Assembly: GCA_040218045.1 (NCBI GenBank)
Contig: JAVJQA010000049.1
Location: 124,001-188,000, forward strand
Origin: Marinoscillum sp040218045
GTDB taxonomy: Bacteria; Bacteroidota; Bacteroidia; Cytophagales; Cyclobacteriaceae
Reading direction: 5' to 3'
DNA length: 64,000 nt
Shown here: positions 17,469 through 24,398 of the stretch, in pieces
How positions within the stretch are numbered: position 1 is the first letter of the stretch
Layout: each line of letters starts with the position of its first letter
The notes under the pieces: generated by a model
The model's database searches: none
What the model was told of the DNA's origin: nothing
Seen by the model: only the letters and a program-made list of their open reading frames with translations
Translations under genes and position numbers: made by a program

Positions 17469-18851
17469 ATGGCAACCAGATCAATTACAATCCTACTCTT
17501 TTTATTTGGGGTAATCAGCCTTAATGCACAAATTTTCGAGAATCCCGGTTACACTCAAGTGGCCTGGTCTGAGGATGAAAGTGAGATTTACCTCTGGGTA
17601 AAAAAAGGTACTGAGTTCAAAGGGTTTGATTTAGCCGATCAGCGCAAGCTGTTTTCCAATCACTGGAGAAATATTGGGCACCTATTTCCTGTTCCGGGGG
17701 AGCCAGGAAAACTTGTTATGATGACTGCTGATAATACTTTCAGGGTGTATGATCTGGAGCATAATGTGCTTAAGGATCAGGTAGGGGATGTCGGGTATTC
17801 GTGGTTAGGTTGGGATGAAACCAATAGGAAATTTTTGATACTCAGAGATTCTTATGCCTCATCTAAGAGTCCTTGTAAAGTACATTCGTGGGTGTTGTCG
17901 GGAGATAAAATGCAGGAAGTAAACTCCTTTGAAGTAGGGCATAAATCAAAGTTCGAAACAGGGTTCCAGTTTTTCCATAATCCTTCAGGCAAGATTTACT
18001 ACTTCTTTCATGACAATGCCAAGTCATATGTTTATCGCATGAACCCTGACGGTTCGGGTTTGGAAAATCTGGTTACACTTAAAGATAGTTACTACCTTGA
18101 TATTGAATTTAGCTTGACTAATTCGCACTTGCTCTCTCCAAATGGTCGTTACTTTTTTCATTCGCGCTATGGTATGTTGATCGATTTGGAAGAAGGAACG
18201 CTCCTTTGGGAAAACAAGGATTTGGCCAATGAAGCGGTCAAGGTTTGGGATGATCGGGTGCAAATTGTTAACTCCACTTGTACTTTTTTTGATAATCAAA
18301 CAGGTAAAGTGGTGGAAAAGAAGGATTATGTAAAAGATCTCGGGCTTCCATGGTGGGGTGGAGTTTCCTTTTCACCTTCTGCGGAAAAAGTGACAATAAC
18401 TAAAAATGGAGAGGTTTTCATTTTGAAGGGGGACATGTCTGAGGTGATCTGGGAGATTAAAGAGGATTCAGCATTCTATGCTAATATGGAAGCCAAAGCA
18501 GAGAAAGCTGCTATGGCATCCACTAAGAAAAAAACCGAAAAACAAATAGTAAACACGCAGCCTGTGGCACCTACCTACGAGCTGAAAAGTTACTGCTATG
18601 TGGCTAGTTTTAAGAAGCGGACGAATACAGATAAACGGTATCTTGTGCTAATTAATGTTCGTGATTTTAAAGGCACCTCCTATGAGGCGGTGATGGGCAA
18701 AGCCAGGGGACGTGCCAAGTCAATTGCGTGGGACAACTGGGAAGCGATCCCTATGGATGAACAAATGAAAGCCGGGGTGGACTGCTATGATATCAAAAGC
18801 GAGGCATCAAGCTATAATGGAAGCAAGATTGATGAGTTGACCATTAAATAA
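17469..18851 (+). CDS. Secreted protein with propeller-like repeats, unknown function
   Basis: A 460-residue protein with a signal peptide (MATRSITILLFLFGVISLNA, then Q). I do not recognise a named family. The central 300 residues are rich in beta-propeller-like strands, with W/Y-rich blocks such as YTQVAWSEDESEIYLW, YSWLGWDETNRKFLIL and SYVYRMNPDGSGLENL; the last of these is TolB-like. A linker of Ala/Lys-rich sequence (about 345-375) leads to a compact C-terminal domain (about 380-460) with two conserved-looking cysteines. It probably acts in the periplasm or on the surface. It stands alone between two intergenic regions. Confidence 0.65.
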   Translation: MATRSITILLFLFGVISLNAQIFENPGYTQVAWSEDESEIYLWVKKGTEFKGFDLADQRKLFSNHWRNIGHLFPVPGEPGKLVMMTADNTFRVYDLEHNVLKDQVGDVGYSWLGWDETNRKFLILRDSYASSKSPCKVHSWVLSGDKMQEVNSFEVGHKSKFETGFQFFHNPSGKIYYFFHDNAKSYVYRMNPDGSGLENLVTLKDSYYLDIEFSLTNSHLLSPNGRYFFHSRYGMLIDLEEGTLLWENKDLANEAVKVWDDRVQIVNSTCTFFDNQTGKVVEKKDYVKDLGLPWWGGVSFSPSAEKVTITKNGEVFILKGDMSEVIWEIKEDSAFYANMEAKAEKAAMASTKKKTEKQIVNTQPVAPTYELKSYCYVASFKKRTNTDKRYLVLINVRDFKGTSYEAVMGKARGRAKSIAWDNWEAIPMDEQMKAGVDCYDIKSEASSYNGSKIDELTIK

Positions 18852-18933
18852 GCTGATTACCCGAATAGTAGAGCAATTTAAATACTCAAATCCATTACAG
18901 GAGGGCTATAGGGCACAAGGTAATTAATCTTAC

Positions 18934-19056
18934 TTGTCATGTTATAATCTCAGATATTGAAACAAGTTCAGTATGACCCCTAGGGTGATAGAACCAAGGT
19001 TAAAACCAAGTAACGTCATGCTGAATTCATTACAGTATCTATACCTGACAATGATA
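18934..19056. repeat. Dispersed hairpin repeat, family 2, copy 2
   Basis: A long imperfect inverted repeat. The left arm at 18951-18977 contains AACAAGTTCAGTATGAC and the right arm at 19015-19040 contains GTCATGCTGAATTCATTACA. The space between holds TAGGGTGATAGAACCAAGG, which matches AAGGGTAATAGAACGAAG of copy 1 at 4028-4111. It sits between two convergent genes like copy 1, so a terminator or mRNA-protecting role is plausible. Confidence 0.65.
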
Positions 19057-19065
19057 GGATCAAGC

Positions 19066-19368
19066 TCAAATTTTTATTCCCTTGACCAGTGTTGACATCT
19101 TGATAGACTTTTCCTTTAAGTGTAGGAATGTTTTTCTTTCCTCATCCTTCATGAAGTCTTCAAAATCCTGTTCAGCAGCAAATTCGACTAAGTGAATTTC
19201 GTAGGGCCTTTCAATGTTGCACTCTATTATAGAGGAGTCACTGGGTCGAATTCTAAGGGTCAACCGGCCATTGTATTTGGATATGACTGGAATTGCCCGT
19301 TCTTCAAACTGATGGAAAACATCTTCCTGACCATCAATAACGTAAATCAACTGTGTGATATAAATCAT
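19066..19368 (-). CDS. DUF1330 family protein
   Basis: A 100-residue cytoplasmic protein of dimeric alpha/beta-barrel (ferredoxin-like) type. The signature MIYITQLIYVIDGQEDVFHQ followed by IPVISKYNGRLTLRI, then IERPYEIHLVEF, and DFMKDEERKTFL matches DUF1330. These small proteins usually work as homodimers, and their chemistry is unknown. It lies upstream of nothing on its own strand except repeat family 2, and 39 bp separate it from the PorP/SprF gene, so it may be the last gene of that operon. Confidence 0.75.
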   Translation of the reverse strand: MIYITQLIYVIDGQEDVFHQFEERAIPVISKYNGRLTLRIRPSDSSIIECNIERPYEIHLVEFAAEQDFEDFMKDEERKTFLHLKEKSIKMSTLVKGIKI

Positions 19369-19407
19369 TTTCCTGATTAAAATTGGGGTTCTTCCCTGGT
19401 TAAATAC

Positions 19408-20301
19408 TTACTCTTGATCAATTCTTATACCCAAACTAAACTCAAAGTTGTTCCCTGCACCTTCATATCCTGAAGAGTATACAATGCCGGTTAATCGTAT
19501 ATTTTCATTCAGATAGATGCCTGCATTAACATTAACCAAACTATCGTCATCTGATAACCTTAAAGTTCCCCCAATCAAAATTCGTTTCATGAATTCTAAA
19601 GTTGGATTGATATCAAAAATAACATGCTCATAATCTGTGTATGAACAAATTGAAGGAATAAATCGAAACTTGTCAAATTCTATCTTGTATTCCACATAAG
19701 CTGTTACAAGTTGGACTGTCCTTGCTCCCAACACTTCTGATCGTTTAGATTTAGATGGTATCAGGTTCTTTATAGCTATTCCTCCCTGAATATTTTCTGA
19801 TTTAAACGTCATTCCCAGGTCTAAATCGAACACTTTATTTGGAGCGGGGTGTGTATTCAAAACCACATCATTAGGATTTAACAGCCTAATTGAATTATAG
19901 TCAAAAGTCTCTGAGAGCATACCAAAACCTGCGCCTATGCTAATTTTATTTCCACCATTCAATTGGATTTGGTAGTTATAAAGAGCCTTGCCAAATACCC
20001 TCGTAATGCCCCCAATTTGCTGGTTTTCGAATATTATGCCTAAACCACTGTGATAACGACTTAGCTGGCCCTCATATGAAAGAAGCACATTAGATGGGTG
20101 CCCGTTGACCTTTGTATTGTTGGTTCGGTAGGCAATGTCGAAGTTCTGAGATCCACCTAAACCTGTAGAGGCGGGATTGACAACTTTCCAGTTATTAAAA
20201 TACAATCCATACGGAATTATATTCTGACCAAGAAGAGTGTTTTGACTGATCAAAATCAACAGTCCAAAGCAGGTGAGTTTCAATTTATTTGAATAATACA
20301 T
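19408..20301 (-). CDS. PorP/SprF-family type IX secretion outer-membrane protein
   Basis: A 297-residue outer-membrane beta-barrel with a signal peptide ending near LLGQN. It opens with the family hallmark QNIIPYGLYFNNWKVVNPAS, followed by alternating strands and the motif IGAGFGML. PorP/SprF-like proteins tether or export specific T9SS substrates such as giant adhesins. Two T9SS-sorted proteins occur elsewhere in this window, but no adhesin gene is adjacent. It overlaps the upstream barrel gene by 17 bp. The call to family is firm, the substrate unknown. Confidence 0.82.
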   Translation of the reverse strand: MYYSNKLKLTCFGLLILISQNTLLGQNIIPYGLYFNNWKVVNPASTGLGGSQNFDIAYRTNNTKVNGHPSNVLLSYEGQLSRYHSGLGIIFENQQIGGITRVFGKALYNYQIQLNGGNKISIGAGFGMLSETFDYNSIRLLNPNDVVLNTHPAPNKVFDLDLGMTFKSENIQGGIAIKNLIPSKSKRSEVLGARTVQLVTAYVEYKIEFDKFRFIPSICSYTDYEHVIFDINPTLEFMKRILIGGTLRLSDDDSLVNVNAGIYLNENIRLTGIVYSSGYEGAGNNFEFSLGIRIDQE

Positions 20302-20860
20302 AAGCTATGGTAAATTGAAATACCCTATTAGGAAAAGTTTCTCCTTCAACCTCCGGATTCTTCGAAGTGTTGGTAAGTCCACCAATGTACCTGGCTTCAA
20401 ATGCCGTACTCTCTGATAAATCAAAACCAACACCGGCACATAAAGAAATGTCAAAATTCTCCAGTCCACCGGTTACGTTTCGTTTTTCACCATTCTCTCT
20501 TGTATTGGCGTGAATGACTGTTCCCAGCTGTATTCCAAAATCAAGGAAGCCGGGACTACCTTCCTGATATCGGATCATCAACGGAGCATTCAGATACCAA
20601 TAAGAAAACCTTAATTTATTGTTTTCTGAATCCTTACAGCCCTGATTGGACAGTACTAATTCTGGTTTAAGCTTGAAATTTTCAGAGAGGCTCAAAGAGC
20701 TAAAAAAGCCTCCATGTATTCCTGTTTTAGGTGAGACATTCTCAGAATCTCCTCCAATTGTGGAAATATTCATCCCGGCTTTTAATCCAAAAGGACTGTT
20801 TTGGGCAGAAATGAAATGAGAAAAGTAAATCAGAAGAAATGGTAATATTAGTCTGGTCAT
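20285..20860 (-). CDS. Outer-membrane beta-barrel protein (PorT/OmpA-barrel-like)
   Basis: A 191-residue protein with signal peptide MTRLILPFLLIYFSHFISAQ. The mature part starts PFGLKAGMNISTIGGD, typical of the small porin-family barrels of Bacteroidota, and ends in an aromatic beta strand (FQFTIAYVLFK). It probably sits in the outer membrane as an eight-stranded barrel. It overlaps the start of the PorP/SprF-like gene by 17 bp, so the two are coexpressed and may form a functional pair. Confidence 0.78.
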   Translation of the reverse strand: MTRLILPFLLIYFSHFISAQNSPFGLKAGMNISTIGGDSENVSPKTGIHGGFFSSLSLSENFKLKPELVLSNQGCKDSENNKLRFSYWYLNAPLMIRYQEGSPGFLDFGIQLGTVIHANTRENGEKRNVTGGLENFDISLCAGVGFDLSESTAFEARYIGGLTNTSKNPEVEGETFPNRVFQFTIAYVLFK

Positions 20861-20962
20861 CCTGGATTGTTGATGGAGTTATTGCCAAATTGAGCTATAA
20901 TCCGAACCTAATTCTAGTGGATAAAACTAGCTTATCTGTCGCTACATTCAAAGAGCAATTAA

Positions 20963-21053
20963 TGGTTGTTGGGTTGTTGGGTTTTAGGTTGTTAGGTTCT
21001 TGGGTTTTAGGTTTTTGGGTTTTTGGGTTCTTAGGTTTTAGGTTTTTTGGGTG
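20963..21053. repeat. G/T-rich heptamer array
   Basis: About a dozen imperfect units of GGGTTTT, GGTTGTT or AGGTTTT type run head to tail, all with G/T on the plus strand and C/A on the minus strand. Several GGG tracts are spaced closely enough for a G-quadruplex on the plus strand. The array covers the last codons of the DUF2809 gene and the space after it. It is simple-sequence DNA likely to vary in length. Confidence 0.7.
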
Positions 21054-21439
21054 GGTGATTTTGCCAGATTCTCCGCAACCAGACCTGAAATCACGCCAAT
21101 GGTGTAAGCCAAAAGGTCCGACCATAAAAATCCTCTGCCCAGTATGAGGCTACCCATACGTGTTGCCCTGATTTGATTGATCCAATCTGCTTGATAAAGC
21201 TGGCTTAGCTCTATGGTGAAGCAAAATGATAGAGCAATCAATGCCGATGGAGCCAACGGAAGAGAAGGAGCAACCAACCTTACCATCCAATAAACCATCA
21301 GTGCATAGAGAGCGTCACCCAAAACGAGGTTGATCAGGTCCGGAAAAGCATTCGAAAATTTGCGAGACAACAGTCCAGTGATGATCGTCACAACAACAAG
21401 GATGAAATAAATGATTCTTTGACGATTGCTTCGTTTCAT
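21038..21439 (-). CDS. DUF2809 family membrane protein
   Basis: A 133-residue inner-membrane protein with about four membrane segments. The family features are GLLSRKFSNAFPDLINLVLG near the N-terminus, a central GDALYALMVYWMVRL, and SFCFTIELSQLYQADWINQI with ILGRGFLWSDLLAYTIG near the end. Function is unknown across the family. The last residues (KSPTQKT) are encoded within the G/T-rich heptamer array, so the C-terminus may vary between strains. It follows the NTF2-like gene by 2 bp. Confidence 0.78.
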   Translation of the reverse strand: MKRSNRQRIIYFILVVVTIITGLLSRKFSNAFPDLINLVLGDALYALMVYWMVRLVAPSLPLAPSALIALSFCFTIELSQLYQADWINQIRATRMGSLILGRGFLWSDLLAYTIGVISGLVAENLAKSPTQKT

Positions 21440-21441
21440 TG

Positions 21442-21801
21442 TTAGTCTTTAGGAATAGGCAGTTTGTGCATTCTTAGAAAAGACAGTTTATCCCAGTACC
21501 CACGTTGGAATTTAATCTTTCCATCTATGATTTGAAAGAACCCACAACCTCTTAACCCAATTGGATCTTTCCATTCCATAATTGCCCACTCACCATCTTC
21601 AAAAATATGCTCGGGAATACAGGTCATTTTAGCAGTATTAAATTCACGGGCAAACATCTCATGGATGGCTTTTTTACCATGAATGGGTTCATTGGCTACC
21701 TGACGGTTGATGGCATCATCATGATAGAGTTCTGCAAGTTGCTTAGCACTACCTTCATTGAACAACGAGATCCATGTTTCGATGACTGCTTTAGGCTTCA
21801 T
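21442..21801 (-). CDS. NTF2-like (SnoaL-type) small protein
   Basis: A 119-residue protein of cone-fold type, start MKPKAVIETWISLFNEG. Typical features are ELYHDDAINRQVANEPIHGK and, near the end, GFFQIIDGKIKFQRGYWD. NTF2-like folds serve as small ligand-binding or isomerase-like enzymes; no catalytic assignment can be made. The start is taken at 21801, overlapping the upstream membrane gene by 11 bp; an in-frame ATG at 21831 would lengthen it by ten residues. It belongs to a three-gene minus-strand run with the flanking membrane proteins. Confidence 0.75.
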   Translation of the reverse strand: MKPKAVIETWISLFNEGSAKQLAELYHDDAINRQVANEPIHGKKAIHEMFAREFNTAKMTCIPEHIFEDGEWAIMEWKDPIGLRGCGFFQIIDGKIKFQRGYWDKLSFLRMHKLPIPKD

Positions 21802-22183
21802 TTGTCTGTATATTTTTCCTTTTGAATTCACGAATGACCAGTACGCTCAAGACCAAAAAGGGGAGGGTCGAACCCAATATTTTAAGGTTGAAATTTATCA
21901 GCCTAATCACGAACATAAAAATCAGCAAGAGACCAATACCAACCAAACCGGAGAAGATGAGGAGCTTGCCGGGCTGCTTCTGAAAAAGCGTGACTAGAAG
22001 CAATAATTGTCCCAACAAAGGCAGGAGTGTAAATGCATGAATTGCTGAGGATGGGTTCTCAATTAATTTGGTGATGATTTCTATTTCGCCTTCAATTAAA
22101 AACATTTGATTGCCGCCTCCCCATTCCAGGTACCCGATCAACGAGGAGAGGATGAGTCCAAGGTTGAGTAATTTCACTTTCAT
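21791..22183 (-). CDS. Small four-helix membrane protein, unknown function
   Basis: A 130-residue protein with four hydrophobic segments (about residues 5-22, 48-66, 73-92, 98-116). A GYLEWGGGNQMFL loop follows the first helix. I do not recognise a named family beyond uncharacterised Bacteroidota membrane proteins. It overlaps the NTF2-like gene by 11 bp and is the first gene of that small operon. Confidence 0.65.
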   Translation of the reverse strand: MKVKLLNLGLILSSLIGYLEWGGGNQMFLIEGEIEIITKLIENPSSAIHAFTLLPLLGQLLLLVTLFQKQPGKLLIFSGLVGIGLLLIFMFVIRLINFNLKILGSTLPFLVLSVLVIREFKRKNIQTNEA

Positions 22184-22234
22184 TCCTAAAGTATTGTTGT
22201 AGAATAAAATTAAGAAAAAAGGAAGAATGATTAC

Positions 22235-22930
22235 TCAACTCATTTCCAGTACAAAGCCTTTACCGTGGATATTGGCAATACGCACTGTAGGGTCTTTCTT
22301 TAAGTACTGACGCAGCTTATGGATATAGACATCCATGCTTTTCCGGTTAAAGTAATCACTATGACCCCACACAGATTTGAGGGCTTTACTCCGGTCAAGC
22401 ACCTCTTCTTTGTTCTCACAGAGCAAACGCAGGATCTTCGCTTCTTTCTCAGTCAGGCGTTGGGTTTCACCACCAAAACAGAGTGCATGGTTTTTAGCAT
22501 CAAAAGCGTATTGACCAATTTTAAATACAGATGACAGTTCCTGACTACCCAATTCGGCACAAGTACGTTTGATCAGTGCTTTCACCCTGGCGATGAACAA
22601 CTCTTCATCAATTGGTTTGGTGATGTAGTCATCACAACCCAGACTAAAACCTTTGAGTTTGTCTATTTTCAGGGCTTTGGCAGTTAAAAACATGAAAGGA
22701 ATATCAGGATCAACCTCGCGCATCTCTTTGGCCAGCGTAAAACCATCTTTGAGTGGCATCATCACATCCAGTAGGCACAAGTCATACTGGTTTCGCTGAA
22801 AGGTTCTGAGCCCTTCTTCACCGTCTCGTGCCAGCGTAACACAGAAATCATTGATTTCCAGATACTCCTTAAGGATGTATCCAAAGCTTTCATCGTCTTC
22901 TACCAGTAGTATTTTACCCATATTGCTCAA
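22235..22930 (-). CDS. OmpR/PhoB-type response regulator
   Basis: A 231-residue regulator. The receiver domain (about 5-120) has the acidic pair in LLVEDDES, the phosphoacceptor D55 in CLLDVMMP, and K in KPIDEE. A winged-helix DNA-binding domain follows (about 135-230; LTEKEAKILRLLCENKEEV, then RKSMDVYIHKLRQYLKKD). It overlaps the sensor kinase gene by 4 bp. Phosphorylated protein would bind direct repeats; phased TTTTAAC repeats lie upstream of the kinase and the divergent permease, making these the likely target. Confidence 0.92.
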   Translation of the reverse strand: MSNMGKILLVEDDESFGYILKEYLEINDFCVTLARDGEEGLRTFQRNQYDLCLLDVMMPLKDGFTLAKEMREVDPDIPFMFLTAKALKIDKLKGFSLGCDDYITKPIDEELFIARVKALIKRTCAELGSQELSSVFKIGQYAFDAKNHALCFGGETQRLTEKEAKILRLLCENKEEVLDRSKALKSVWGHSDYFNRKSMDVYIHKLRQYLKKDPTVRIANIHGKGFVLEMS

Positions 22931-24231
22931 CTAAACGGAAAGTACAACCGAAACTCACTACCCTGATTGAGTTTGCTGGTTAAATCAATTTTTCCTTTGT
23001 GTTCCTCAATGATTTTCTTCACATAACTTAACCCCAGACCAAAACCTTTTACATTCTGAATGTTTCCTGACTCAGCCCGGTAAAACTTATCGAAGATATA
23101 GCGCTGTATTTCCTCACCGATTCCAATACCATTGTCCTTCACGGAAATCTGAATGCCTTGTGGGTGATCAGCTGTGGTGATGGAAATCTCAGGAATGTCG
23201 ATAGTATACTTAAGCGCATTGTCCAGCAGGTTATAGATGATGTTGACCAGGTGTGTGCCATCTGCCAGTACCTGAGACTTTGTGGCATTGAGGTGAAGCG
23301 AAATATTGCCATTACGCTTATGAACGGCCAGCTTCATGCTTTCGACGACTCGCTCAATGACCTCATGAATGTCGAGTTCTTTTTTCTCGAGGGTGAAGTT
23401 GCCGGAATCGATCATGGCGATCTGTAGTACTTTATCCACCTGACCTTCAAGTCGCTTGCTTTCCAGTTCTATGAGGTTTAGGTAATTGGATTTTCGTCGG
23501 TCATCTACTCCGGGTTTGTCGCTTTTTAGCATGCTGGTAGCCAATGATATAGACGCAATCGGAGTTTTGAATTCGTGTGTAAGGTTATTAATAAAATCGT
23601 TTTTAATGGAAGAAAGTCGTTTTTGCTTTTGAATAACAATGACTGTATAAGTGAAAGATCCGATAAGCAGAATAATAAACACTACCGACAGGATAAGCGC
23701 ATCACGTGATTGTGCAAAGACGTAAGCGTCCTGATCGGGAAAGAAAAGTGCCAGGTGTAGATCTCCACCAGAGGAGCAGGTAAGATTGGCCCAGCCATGT
23801 CCACGCTCCCGTGGGTTTACGCAGGTTTGAAGCTCAAAATTGAGGCTGGCACCACTATCTCCCAGCACGAAAGTGAACCCATCATCAACAGGCTTGTGTT
23901 GGTAAATGGCATATTCATAACGAATATTCAAACCATGCTCCACCAGAATTGGATCGATAATTTCACGCATGGTCTGATCCATGCCCGGGTCATTAAGTTG
24001 GCCGGTCTCACGCACCTCATGAGCTGCGTAAAGCAATTCCTTGGTGTAGTGATTGCTGGAGAGGAATTTGTTGGCTATTCGGGTAGAAGCAAGCTCCACC
24101 TTTTGCAGAAAAATTTGCTTGTTGGTCACCAGTGAAGACCTGAGGTTCTGAACCTGAAGTACTGATAACCCAACCAGGGCAACGGTGGCGATCCCGATGA
24201 CCAGAGCGATTGCTTTTTTCGACAGCTGCAT
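22927..24231 (-). CDS. Sensor histidine kinase of a PhoR-like two-component system
   Basis: A 434-residue kinase with membrane segments at about residues 5-25 and 180-201 enclosing a periplasmic sensor region with a pair of cysteines (C137, C152). The HisKA block is NNLTHEFKTPIASI with H219, followed by HATPase boxes NIIYNLLDNALKYT, DNGIGIG and GFGLGLSYVKKII. It phosphorylates the downstream response regulator. The divergent FtsX-type permease and the shared promoter region suggest a detoxification or envelope-stress circuit of the Bce/Mac kind; this is inferred. Confidence 0.92.
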   Translation of the reverse strand: MQLSKKAIALVIGIATVALVGLSVLQVQNLRSSLVTNKQIFLQKVELASTRIANKFLSSNHYTKELLYAAHEVRETGQLNDPGMDQTMREIIDPILVEHGLNIRYEYAIYQHKPVDDGFTFVLGDSGASLNFELQTCVNPRERGHGWANLTCSSGGDLHLALFFPDQDAYVFAQSRDALILSVVFIILLIGSFTYTVIVIQKQKRLSSIKNDFINNLTHEFKTPIASISLATSMLKSDKPGVDDRRKSNYLNLIELESKRLEGQVDKVLQIAMIDSGNFTLEKKELDIHEVIERVVESMKLAVHKRNGNISLHLNATKSQVLADGTHLVNIIYNLLDNALKYTIDIPEISITTADHPQGIQISVKDNGIGIGEEIQRYIFDKFYRAESGNIQNVKGFGLGLSYVKKIIEEHKGKIDLTSKLNQGSEFRLYFPFS

Positions 24232-24292
24232 AGACTATGGAGTAACAAACCAATTAACGGAATATTTTGGCTTTAGTCAATTAACAAGCTGA

Positions 24293-24340
24293 TTTTAACT
24301 CTATTTTAACCTTTTTAATTCTTTGTTAAGGCTCTTTAAC
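24293..24340. promoter_or_regulatory. Helically phased TTTTAAC repeats in a divergent promoter
   Basis: TTTTAAC-like elements begin near 24293, 24304, 24313, 24323 and 24334, i.e. every 9-11 bp, on one face of the helix. They lie between the kinase gene and the divergent permease gene. OmpR/PhoB-type regulators bind tandem direct repeats at about 10-11 bp spacing, so this is a good candidate operator for the adjacent response regulator. Confidence 0.55.
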
Positions 24341-24398
24341 TTCTCATTATTCGATCTCCATGAGCTCATGCCGTAATGTTGAACAAACAAAACCAAAC

